64,000 bases of DNA, from assembly GCA_032164295.1 (NCBI GenBank), contig JAJHTX010000007.1:2268501-2332500 (forward strand). The letters are read 5' to 3'. Position 1 is the stretch's first letter. Each line of letters starts with the position of its first letter. The notes under the pieces are model-generated. The model was not told where the DNA came from and searched no databases. It saw nothing but the letters and a program-made list of their open reading frames with translations. Below are positions 34,124 through 43,100 of this stretch, in pieces. This DNA comes from Inonotus obliquus (lineage: Eukaryota; Basidiomycota; Agaricomycetes; Hymenochaetales; Hymenochaetaceae). The position numbers were made by a program, and so were the translations under genes.

Positions 34124-35841
34124 TGTCAGGCCAGGATATTGCCTGGACATAAACAATCGTAATATTGGCACGCTTTACACTATCGGAAGCAAGAACATAG
34201 TAGGACATCAGAAAGGATAAACAAGAAATATCGGACGTCGCAGTAACTCGTAATTCTGCACACAAGTTAGCAAATCGAAAGCCGATGGAAAGTGCCAAGC
34301 TTACTATCAAGCGTTGAGCACAACTCGTCTAGTAACAAGCACCGGTACCCACTCGACCCACTCCTCCTCGATCATGATAGTCGTCTCCACAAATACTCTT
34401 CGTGCTATTAAGCATAAAGATCGCAAAGTGTCGAGAAAGTAACTCACTGAATCGGGTTAGAGGAAGCGCGACGATACACAAAAGTCAGCCTGAGAAGTTC
34501 AGAAGCGTGGCAGAGCAGATGGTGAAGTCGTGCACGAAGTCGTGAAGGTGGCATTAGAACAAAGAATTGCAGAAAAGGAACTCGAGCGGCGATAGATAAA
34601 CAAACCATTCTTTATATGGTCACGCTCTAGAAGCAGAAATGAAGGTTCAAGAACCACCGGTTGCACCATTCATTTGGTCTTATCTGAGAAGCCATCCGAT
34701 ACATCGCTCTGGAAAAACCAAAGACCACAGTCCAGATACCAAAAACCAAATAAGCCCAAACTAGGTAATCGATTATATCATCCATCAGGTCATCGATTAT
34801 ATCATCCATCAAGTAATCGATTATATCATTTATTAGGTCATTTATCAAGTCATCGATTAGATCATCGATCAGGTCATCACCTTGAACCATATTCTGGACT
34901 CATCAATTGATTCATTGATGGCACATCATTCATCAAGTAACTCATTGATGCGCATCATTCATCAAATAACTCATTGATGCACAGCATCTATCAAGTAATT
35001 CATTGATGCACAGCATTCATCAAATCATGCATTGATGCACATCACTCATCAATTAATTCATTGATGCGCATCATTCATCAAATAACTCATTGATACATTG
35101 ATACATATCACTTGATTTGGAGTATTTGATGCATAGCTTTGGAAGGAGATATCAAATTTTGATGATGTGGTTGATGCAGATCTATTTTTAGCTTATGCTG
35201 TGGATTATGTAAATTGGTCTTGGAATTAGTATTTAAGGACCAGCATGTAGCCCCCCAGAGCGGAGCATAGAATTAACTCCCCATAGAATAACTCACCAGA
35301 GTTCTCTCCCAGAACAAGACAAGCTCACATCACTTTGTGACCTCTTGTCACACCATTTGCAAGTCAAGTCAAGGTTTCGTCGCATACAGTTGACCACAGC
35401 TTAAGACTGGGTAACTGCATTGCTCAAGGACTAGTTTGGTACTAGTCAAAGGTATTGTATCACCTCTGTTCCAATTGGACATTGGTGATAAACTCCCTCT
35501 CAAAGTCGATATCTAATAACTCGAGACTTCGAGTGTGTGTGTCCCTCTAGACATTGACATCTATTCTGCATAGCTTGTCATTGCCTACCTCGGTGTGGAC
35601 AATTTAATTGCTTCTCACCCACGGTGACCTATCACTCACTTTCAAGAGAATTGGATAAAGACTCATCTCTCACTCACTCTACATCTCTACTTGATCTCGA
35701 ATCCCTCAACCCTCCAACTACAACAAGTTGCCCATAGCTTCAATGAACAACTGGGAAGACTACCCGCCTAGATAATTAGACCGGTTGACTCAGTGGGAGT
35801 GTACTTGGTTATTTAACAGCCAATACCATCCCAGCACGACA
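34124..35841 (+). mobile_element. Nested LTR-like insertion of 1.72 kb in copia RNase H
   Basis: Removing it restores the RNase H reading GGT TAC GTA TTT CAA ATA. It begins TGTCAGG, ends CACGACA (TG...CA, with TGTC/GACA inverted ends), and is flanked by ACGT (34120-34123 and 35842-35845). A TATTTAAGG promoter-like box lies near 35230, followed by a probable R/U5 of about 600 bp, so it reads as a solo LTR of another family. It has no long ORF. Its U3 holds a minisatellite (34763-35105). Confidence 0.8.
34763..35105. repeat. Minisatellite of ATCA/TGATG-rich units
   Basis: Two adjoining arrays: about 27-bp units of GTCATCGATTATATCATCCA type (34763-34885), then about 33-bp units of TCATTGATGCACATCATTCA type (34895-35105). 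Both are rich in short inverted TGAT/ATCA words and could form hairpins. Confidence 0.85.
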
Positions 35842-36249
35842 ACGTATTTCAAATAAAAGATGCATCAATATCATGGTCAAGCAAATGACAAGATCTAGTA
35901 CCATTATCAGTATACGAAGGAGAAATCCAAGCTTTAGCACATGCAACGAAAGAAGCTATTTGGATAAAACATTTTTATAACGAAGTACTTGAAGGATACG
36001 ATAAAGAGATTATACTTTATAGTGACAATCAAGCAGCCATAAAGACTGTGAAAATGGAAGAAATCACTTATAATATACGAATGAAACATCTCGATAAACG
36101 AAAAGAATTTGTAAGATGTTACATCGAAAACAAAATAATTGACATACAATACATACAAACTGAAAACCAACGAGCTGACATATTCACGAAAGCGCTAAAT
36201 GTTAAACAAGTCAAACATCTCTCAGACTTATTAAGTCTATCATGAGTTT

Positions 36250-36258
36250 GAAGGGGAG
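36250..36258 (+). other. Copia polypurine tract
   Basis: GAAGGGGAG immediately before the 3' LTR, the plus-strand primer position. It fixes the LTR start at TCTTAAG. Confidence 0.85.
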
Positions 36259-36469
36259 TCTTAAGATAATGACTACCTAGTACATAACAATAGAATGAGA
36301 ACAATAACAACGAAGGACAATAAGAAGGAACCACATGTGATCACAACAGACAATAGAACATGTATTATTAGATTCAAACGGAGCTCAAATCATACTGTAC
36401 TTTAGTATATAAGAACGGCCTCTGGCTGTTAGAAAGATAGTATTATCCATCATTAATAAGCCAATAACT

Positions 36470-37255
36470 ATGAGCGTCCTACGTTGGATACAAGAGCGAC
36501 TAGCGGCAGTAATACAAGTACTAGAACAGCCCATCGTTCCCCCGACACCGCGAAGCAATATATTACGATGTTGCAACACGTGCTGCCCAGCTAAAGAACT
36601 AGCTGGAGGACTAATGCGAGAATTAATCAGAGAGATCACGTACGGAGACATAATAAACGGACAAGCCGACATAATGATACGACGTCGATTTGTAGAACTA
36701 AACTACGACCCTAACCAACAAATGCAAAAGGCTTACGAAAGGGAAATACGAGTATTGTCCTACGACGCCGGACACTTTATAATGATGATCGGAATACGAA
36801 ACGTAGCACAGGAAGGAAGACACGAACGATGCGATGCAGCTATAGTAGATGTCGACATTGCCTACAAGCGAGACCAAGCCGGAACGAACGAGAGAACTGC
36901 ATATGCTTGGGGGCATTGGATAATGAATTACATAAGCTGAGGATTACCATATGGGTATACCATAATGGAAATAAAGGTAGAACAGTACGGCGGAGTAATA
37001 CACCTACAAGGAGTACAAGGAATAACCCTACAACGCGCAAGGACAACGCCAGGATATACACGAGTACAAACTATTCGAAACTGGCTAACTATACCACGAC
37101 CGATCCTACCAATACAAACAGGAACCGAAATACAAGCAAGGGAAAGACAAGAACAGATGACTCAGCAATTACCTAGAATAGCTGAATTGGATCAAGTGCC
37201 GTTACCAACACAGGAATCAAACCTGTCTACGAGATGGTACCGCCCACTACACTAA
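36470..37255 (+). pseudogene. LTR-encoded CxxC-H-C protein, element 1 (one in-frame TGA)
   Basis: Frame of 262 codons including one TGA at 36938-36940, which probably arose from CGA (Arg). It starts 43 bp inside the LTR end. The N-terminal helix MSVLRWIQERLAAVIQVLEQ is followed by CCNTCC (Cys35/Cys38), an amphipathic helix (ELAGGLMRELIREITYGDII), GHFIMMIGI (His102) and ERCDAAIVDVDI (Cys121). Then come AYAWGHWIMN and a beta-rich tail (YTIMEIKVEQYGGVIHL). The same C-x2-C, H and C spacing appears in the two related LTR proteins in this window. No known family recognised. Confidence 0.65.
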
Positions 37256-37403
37256 ACTAATCGAGGAGAGGCTAGTAACACAGAGGTAGTGAAATGAGGA
37301 AGGAAGTAAAGAGAAAGCACGGACCAGGTATCATAGGAGGAAGAAACAGATAAATACTATAAACAGTAAGTAACAAGGTAGTAACGTCACACATGTAAAT
37401 TAG

Positions 37404-37411
37404 TATATAAG
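37404..37411 (+). promoter_or_regulatory. TATA box of solo-LTR-like element 1
   Basis: TATATAAG about 150 bp after the ORF end, marking the probable U3/R junction region. Confidence 0.6.
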
Positions 37412-37996
37412 GAGGCCATTGTAGAGCCGACCTAGCAGTTTAATCCAAGTCAAGGGACCCTACCATAAGTCCCTAAGTTAAATCGTAACATCAATTACTT
37501 GCGAGCCAGTAAATTACTAGTAGCGACACGGCTAAACTAAACCGATTGTGTGAAATCGAAGTAAAGCTAAATACGGATTGCAACTAGATTGTTCTCCCTA
37601 TTGTCTGCACGGTACGAGCTACTCACAACGTAGTGCGATTCCCGATATTCCCTTATCGTGAATAACAATCAGTATAACAATCGCGTCTGCACGCCGACTT
37701 AATACTGTACGATTATAATATCAGGTTCAACTGCAATATCAGTTAGTTGCTAGTTGTTTCAGATCGGATCAGCTACACAGTCCACTAAGGTGATTAGCAA
37801 TTCCATAACCAGTATTGTAGAATTTGGATTAACCCCTCAAACCGAGGAATTAGCCAGATTGGTCCGTCGATCAAGAATCAACGAACCCTCCACGGAGATA
37901 AACACTGGCAGGCATAAAATATAACGATTTTGCGAACGTTCTACGCCTCCTGTCTGAGTTCATCTCATTCTCTCTGAGGATTCACTGTGTCTAAAA

Positions 37997-39017
37997 CGAT
38001 CGTAGGTCAAGTGGGGGTGTAGTAGATGGTCGCGGTAAGGGTGAAGTGCCCGAACAAATCCGGACTGGGATCCCTTCGACAATGAGGTTATGCTCGACTA
38101 GACTGCAGAAGACCTGATGAGTAGCACTCATGAATGAGCGTACGAGGAAACCATTACTCTTGGCCATATAATTTGCGGGACCGGAAGGCTTGTACGCGAG
38201 TCTAAAGGCGTGAAAGGTTGGGTTCCCGTGAGATGCTTGGATGTCGCCATCAGATCAGACACAGGATGGATGTTTGCAAAGAGACGCCTGAGATCAAAGT
38301 CGCTAGCAGATGCGAAGAGATGGAAGTGGGACGCCTATGAGAGCCCGAAGAGCCATAAGAATGTGTTGGTATGCGCAGGGTCACGCCGCGATGCACGACC
38401 GCCCGTTGGATAGGCATCGTTGGTTGTACTCAGCACTCTCCCATGGAATTCCGCCGATGAGAAGATAACTTTGGAGACTTGTGCTATAAACCCTTGTCTT
38501 CTCTTTCTTCTTCACCGTTGTCCGCACTCGCCGCCCATTCTTGTCGAAAGGTGTGGAGCTTCAACAGGCGCTCTCCGTCTCTTTCGAGCAGCGAGTTTCC
38601 ATGAAGACGACTTACTTCAAACGTCGTCCACAACAGCGCACTTGATTCTGTCAAGTTCCCTGCTTCGTGCTTTTCAGGAGCCGTCGTCGGTATCTTGGGT
38701 CTGCAGAACTGGCATGTTATTGCTTTCCTGCTCTTTTTGCTGTGTACTGATGTCCCCCTCTCCTCACTTCATGGACTTGGTCATAGAAAGGATGACCAAG
38801 ATTTTAGATTTACATAATAAGTCTTAATCTCGTGATAATTTATTACCATAAACAGATGACTTAAAGCCATTCCCATTGAGCTCCATTTAGTTTGCAATTC
38901 CAGTCCAAAGGCCTTTACCATGATCTCACCACCACAGTCAAGCTATCTACTAATTTCGACACGACCCCGGCCGTGCTCTGATCTTTTATCGTCACCATCA
39001 TCGACGACACTGTAACA
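37997..39017. other. Right flank of copia and upstream region of the hydrolase gene
   Basis: Starts with the second CGATC target copy. About 1 kb without a gene I can support. A 135-codon plus-strand frame (38420-38827) has no recognisable features. The last about 200 bp should hold the hydrolase promoter. Confidence 0.5.
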
Positions 39018-40545
39018 ATGTCGACCTGGGATAGCTTGAAGGATGTTGCCATTGGCGATAGGTCGAAGGACATACTTGTCCGTGAAACTAGGGGAACTGT
39101 TGGTACCGATGACAATACTGGTCCTGTAGATCTCGAGCTTGACCTCGATATGCCGAATCATCGTCCGAAATTGGAACAGCTACGCGTATTAGCTTGTGCG
39201 TTTTCGGCTGTCATTTCCTCTACCAACCGACTCTGACTGCTTTTTAATACCACGCTCAATCGGACATTGAACGAACGTACGAATACCTATCTTCATCTTA
39301 CCGAACAAAGTAGGCACTGTTCTTAGGCTTCTTGTTGATATCGCCAGTCTTCCGTTTCTTCTTTCGTATGACAAGTACAGATTCAAGAAGACTATCGATA
39401 CCGGTCGGACGGGTAAATGCTGTTTATGCATCTACGTTCCAAAGACGGTGACAGATAGGAGCAAACCTCGAGGGGTGGTTATGCATCTCAACGGTGGTGG
39501 ATGGACAATGTACGCCTCTCGATTTTCATAGTATACACAATACGCATACGAGTCATGATCCCCGAGTAGAAGTCGACCGGAGACCGAAGCTCCTCTATGT
39601 CGATACATAGCGGACACCGTAAATGTTGTCGTTGTCGCTCCAGACTACCGAAAAGCTCCAAGTACGTTCGTGTTCTCACACTTCGCTCCAATGCCTAATC
39701 TTATCGACATATAATCGCAATGCTATGTAGAGTATCCATACCCACACGCGTTGGAGCAGGCTTTTCAAGTTGCTTCTTGGATAGCTAAGTACGTACTTTA
39801 TACATCTCATTTTTTTCTTCTATTCTTGAGCTGTCCCATATCCTAATGTTCCAGCGGCAACCTTACCAAAGCCCTACAAGCGTCCAAAACTCCAAATGCG
39901 TCCCTCATCTCCACTTGTATCGACTCAACACGCATAGGTTTATCTGGAGGCAGCGCAGGCTCCAACCTCGCTTGTGCACTCTCCACCCTCTGTGTTTCGC
40001 GTCCTTTACCCAACAGCGCAAAGATCTGTGAACAGAGTCTCCTTTACCCAGCATTGGACTTGGCAGTACCGTATGAAGAGAAATTGGCTAGAGTGGATCC
40101 GGAGAGGGTGTTACCGCAGTGGATGAGTCGGTTCTTCTTGGTTCGTTCGTTCGCAATGATCTCATGTCGGATGAACTGACACTAATCTCGTCGCATCGCC
40201 AATGGCCAATGGTCAATGCCCATACAGCGCGCGTATCTTCCTCCACCTCGTACACCCACCCACCCTCTAATCTCCCCAGCACTCTCCCCCAACTCAATCG
40301 CTTCCAACCTCCCACCCACCCTAATCCTCACAGCCGCACACGACTACCTCGCACACGAAGCCGATCACTTCGCTTCACGGCTCTCCGAATTAGGTGTAAA
40401 GGTTAGACATAGGAGATTTGAGGATGTTGGACATGGGTTTGATGGGATACCGACGTGGGATAGGAAGCAGAGGGTGTTGAATTGGAAGGCTAGGGATGAG
40501 GCGTGGGGGTTGATCGCTGAGGTTTTGGAGGAGATGTTGTTTTGA
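39018..40545 (+). CDS. Alpha/beta hydrolase of the hormone-sensitive-lipase family
   Basis: Probable esterase or deacetylase. The spliced protein contains HLNGGGW (oxyanion-hole HGGG-type motif), PLCRYIADTVNVVVVAPDYRKAP, YPYPHALEQAFQVASWIA, GLSGGSAGSNLACAL (nucleophile Ser in GGSAG), LLYPALDLAVPYEEK, ILTAAHDYLAHEADHFASRL (acid Asp) and FEDVGHGFDGIP (His). All catalytic positions are therefore present. At least five introns; the one after GGGWT skips about 60 nt (ending GAGTAG) to reach SRPETEAPLCRY. Substrate cannot be told. Ends EEMLF at 40545. Confidence 0.88.
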
Positions 40546-40988
40546 GTTTTGTAGTTGGTGGAATTGGAGGATTACTTGTCTGACACTCTTTTTCATGGCT
40601 TTGTTGCGTGCTACATTCTGCCTTTAAAAGAAGCGCGGAGCGGTGTTTTATTTTTCGGAGTGCTGGATATCCTTGATACACGACTTCACTCTGCCGAAGC
40701 GCAGTGCTTCCTTTTCATGTCTATTATGTCGGTAAAACCATCACCCTGTCCCCACAACATCCGAAATCCTTTCTCACTATCATAAACGGATTGACTTCTA
40801 TAGGCATCCAGCTAGCCGTGATTGATCTATGTAGGTGGCCCAGTCCAATCACCTTCAATGATTGAAGATTGAGAAAAAACGAACAAGAAACTATATTTTT
40901 ACACCGCACTACTATAGCATACACGACATTGATTTTTCATTCTTTCCTGGCCCTCTCGCCAACAAGATGAAACAACCACCACCTCCGT
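40546..40988. other. Convergent 3' intergenic region (hydrolase / SDR)
   Basis: 443 bp between converging stops; no ORF supported. Confidence 0.5.
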
Positions 40989-42318
40989 CTAAATGTTCGC
41001 CAAATTCTCACGCATGTACTCCTCGAAAAGAGGTTTGTACTGCGGATGCCAGCGACTCAGAGCCGGGCGTCCCTCTGTAACATCTCCCGCGGCCCACAGC
41101 ACTCTGAGAGCATCAACAGCAGGACGCGTCTCGTTATCGGGACAAATGATGTAAAAGTCCCCTGCGCGGACTTTATCTAGCATGTACAAAACCGTCTCTT
41201 CCGGTGTCCACGCTCCTGCAGGCTTCTCCTTCACCAAGGCCGCGCCGCCGATGTTGGTGAACGTCCATCCGGGGACGAAAAGATGGGCAGTAAGCTTGAC
41301 ATTTGGGATCTCGCGTAATTCGTAGGCGAGTTGTTCGGTAAGCGCTTTCACTGCGGCTTTAGAAGCGTTGTATGCCGAGTTCCCAGGAGGATTCGTTATC
41401 CCTTGTTTGGAGCCTGTGTTAATAATAACGGAGCTAATAAAAGAGCGGAGTGAAAGTATGAGCTTTTGAATAATACGAGTTTGGTGTGTGGAGTGGATAT
41501 GATGAGGCGAAAAGGACGCACGGGTTTTCCTGCGCTAACATTGCCTAAAGTAACGGCCCTTTCTTAGTAAGGATGGCTTATGGCTGGGAAGATGTTTGAT
41601 GCTCACCGGAACGAATGCCTGTTGAACGTTTACGATACTAATAGCACCGAAGAGATATCCAAATCAGTTCAAGGCCTCGGATTAGGTGAAACGGCATACG
41701 AACCCGTGGAGGTTGACATCAAAGATTTTCTTCCAGTTATCAAGCCCGTCCCAAGACGTACCCCGAAGTCCAATGCCGGCGTTATTAAGAAGCACAGCAA
41801 CCTGTGGTAGAGACGGAGTGGATGTGTCAGACACAATCATTGCCGTCCGTCTGCCCACACCGTCCCAGCTCCGAGAGAGAGACGGGACGGACGGCACTTT
41901 ATCTGTCTGGTTCTCACTCGGAGAGAAGGAAGGCTAGGCTAGGCAGAGGCTCCGAAGCCGCGCCCGTGCCTGTGCTCACCTCTCCCCATGTATCGAGCAC
42001 TTTATCTTTCAACCTTACGACGTCTTCGTTATGGCTCACGTCCGTAGGTACGACGAGCACGTTCCCTTCGCCTACAATCGCTGCAACTTCCTTACCCGCT
42101 TCCTTGAGTTGTTCTTCGTTGACGTCGGCGAGTGCAATGCGTAAACCCTGTCTGCCAAATCCACGTTATGTGAAGAGTAGTTGAATCCCCCCAGATTGAG
42201 CAACTCACTTTGCCAATTCGATAGCAGCAGCACGCCCAATGCCGGAAGCTGCGCCGGTGACGACCGCAACGCGTCCAGCGCAGAAGACTGGATGAAGCGT
42301 CCTGTCAATTGGACTCAT
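40989..42318 (-). CDS. Short-chain dehydrogenase/reductase
   Basis: NAD(P)-dependent oxidoreductase with a Rossmann fold. Start MSPIDRTLHPVF at 42318 leads to RVAVVTGAASGIGRAAAIELA (TGxxxGIG cofactor loop). Next are RIALADVNEEQLKEAGKEVA (the Asp after beta-2 suggests an NAD preference), NVLVVPTDVSHNEDV, VAVLLNNAGIGLRG (NNAG) and the active-site NSAYNASKAAVKALTEQLAYEL (YxxxK). The C-terminal part (VPGWTFTNIGG, FYIICPDNETRPAVD) closes at 40989. Four or so introns. An upstream in-frame Met at 42387 is possible. The substrate is unknown. Confidence 0.88.
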
Positions 42319-42418
42319 AGCTTCCTGCTTATAAGGTGTTACAGGGGGCCTAAGGGGGGATATGCCTCGTCCATCCATGAATACCATTCCGTTAAATTGC
42401 AGAGAGTGAGAGAAGGAA

Positions 42419-42460
<42 letters not shown>

Positions 42461-43100
42461 GTAGCAGTTGTGAAGAAAGAAGGGTATATATATGCGGGTT
42501 CGTTGAGTGCGAGTGCGATTGCTACAAATGACGCAGATCACGTGAATTGAAACTACAGAACATACCCTTTTTTTCCTCGACTTTTTTCTACTAAAATCGG
42601 GAATAATTTACCAAAATATACAGCGCCCTCGTCAGAGAAAGAGTTTGAGGGTCCTTCTTCATGTCATAATACATCACGTGAAGCACATCACTCTCTTCAC
42701 GTGATTCGGAGAAATCGGCCGATCGTAAAGTTTGAGAAAAAGAATATAATAATATAGACGTGGTATCAATGTATGTACGCCCACAAGCATCCTACAAATG
42801 CATACAAATATAAAGCAGGCCAAATGCCTTGCTCTTGCCTTGGGTGTAGAGGTTCCGAGTCAAGTGTGATTAAGATATGTCAGAGAGCACAGTACTGGGT
42901 CGTCCGAGTTGGAGGAGACAAAGAAAGGAGAAAGAAAGAAACAAATAATTAAAGAACATTCAGCTGGGAGACATTCCGTTCGTACCATAGCTAGTCCTGC
43001 GATTCTTCATTGCGTATAGAGTCGCAGGTCCACAGAAAAACCAAAGATCCGTATCCAGATCGTTTATTCAAATAAATTCCCTAGGTCTCTTCTTCATGCC
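42319..43100. other. SDR 5' region and VTS1 3' region
   Basis: About 780 bp. Contains a (GA)18 tract and A/T-rich sequence. It also holds a CACGTGA-containing stretch near 42676-42703 with two close ATCACGTGA / TTCACGTGA boxes (E-box-like) that could be bHLH or bZIP sites. No gene. Confidence 0.5.
42422..42458. repeat. (GA)n microsatellite
   Basis: About eighteen uninterrupted GA units in the SDR 5' flank. Confidence 0.95.

Larger units (their letters stand above)
30108..36243 (+). pseudogene. Copia Gag-Pol polyprotein, single frame with five stops and a 1.7-kb insertion
   Basis: One continuous frame. Gag from 30108 ends in a CCHC knuckle (CFNCNRFGHYSKDC). Protease AILDSGASIH is near 31475. 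Integrase has HKKLGHVSYDY...CEDCLKAN (zinc part), then HMDIWGP, LQSDNDTVF and NGVAERLHQ for the catalytic D, D and E. Reverse transcriptase has KYKAQLVAQGFSQ, QIDVKSAYLYGEL, LYGLKQAGRRWY and FMHVDDITI. RNase H has ADGANTEGYRSINGYV, interrupted at 34123 and resuming at 35844 with FQIKDASISWSSK. It continues with ILYSDNQAAIK, MKHLDKRKEFVR and ADIFTKAL, ending LLSLS before the stop at 36243-36245. Stops: TGA 31185, TAA 32343, TGA 32856, TGA 33783, TGA 35886. The last falls at the usual Arg of SSKRQ. Confidence 0.92.
36427..37904 (+). mobile_element. Solo-LTR-like element 1 (1478 bp) carrying an ORF in U3
   Basis: Begins TGTTAGAAAG, ends GGAGATAAACA, and is flanked by a perfect 5-bp CTGGC duplication (36422-36426, 37905-37909). 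The sister copia LTR at 29951-29975 shows the unoccupied site, so the insertion limits are exact. A TATATAAGG box lies at 37404. The part before it (U3, about 975 bp) holds the ORF described next, and about 500 bp follow it. Size, ends and duplication fit a solo LTR left by recombination. Confidence 0.85.
29798..37996 (+). mobile_element. Ty1/copia LTR retrotransposon, decayed and twice interrupted
   Basis: Complete element flanked by a 5-bp CGATC duplication (29793-29797 and 37997-38001). Order: 5' LTR, primer-binding site, Gag, protease, integrase, reverse transcriptase, RNase H, polypurine tract, 3' LTR. Integrase before RT identifies Ty1/copia. The coding part is A-rich, unlike host genes. 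Later insertions at 34124-35841 and 36427-37904 account for about 3.2 kb; without them the element is about 5.0 kb. The two LTRs differ at one base by eye (ACGTAAC in the 5' copy, ACATAAC in the 3' copy), so the insertion is fairly recent. The coding frame nevertheless carries five stops. Confidence 0.95.
36259..37996 (+). repeat. Copia 3' LTR, split by a nested element
   Basis: LTR sequence runs 36259-36426 and 37905-37996. The gap is a 1478-bp insertion whose empty site is preserved in the 5' LTR. Confidence 0.95.

Noticed and set aside
34627..34890. Minus-strand ORF with DDLIDDLIDDLI repeats
   Set aside because: It is the translation of the minisatellite units, not a protein gene.
34763..35105. 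CRISPR-like array
   Set aside because: Units are contiguous and degenerate with no unique spacers, in a fungal LTR; it is a minisatellite.
37261..37904. Possible additional gene in the 3' part of LTR element 1
   Set aside because: No long ORF; the region follows a TATA box and reads as R/U5.
38210..38827. Two plus-strand ORFs (67 and 135 codons) right of the copia element
   Set aside because: No motif, no splice-consistent extension and no match to the neighbouring hydrolase frame.
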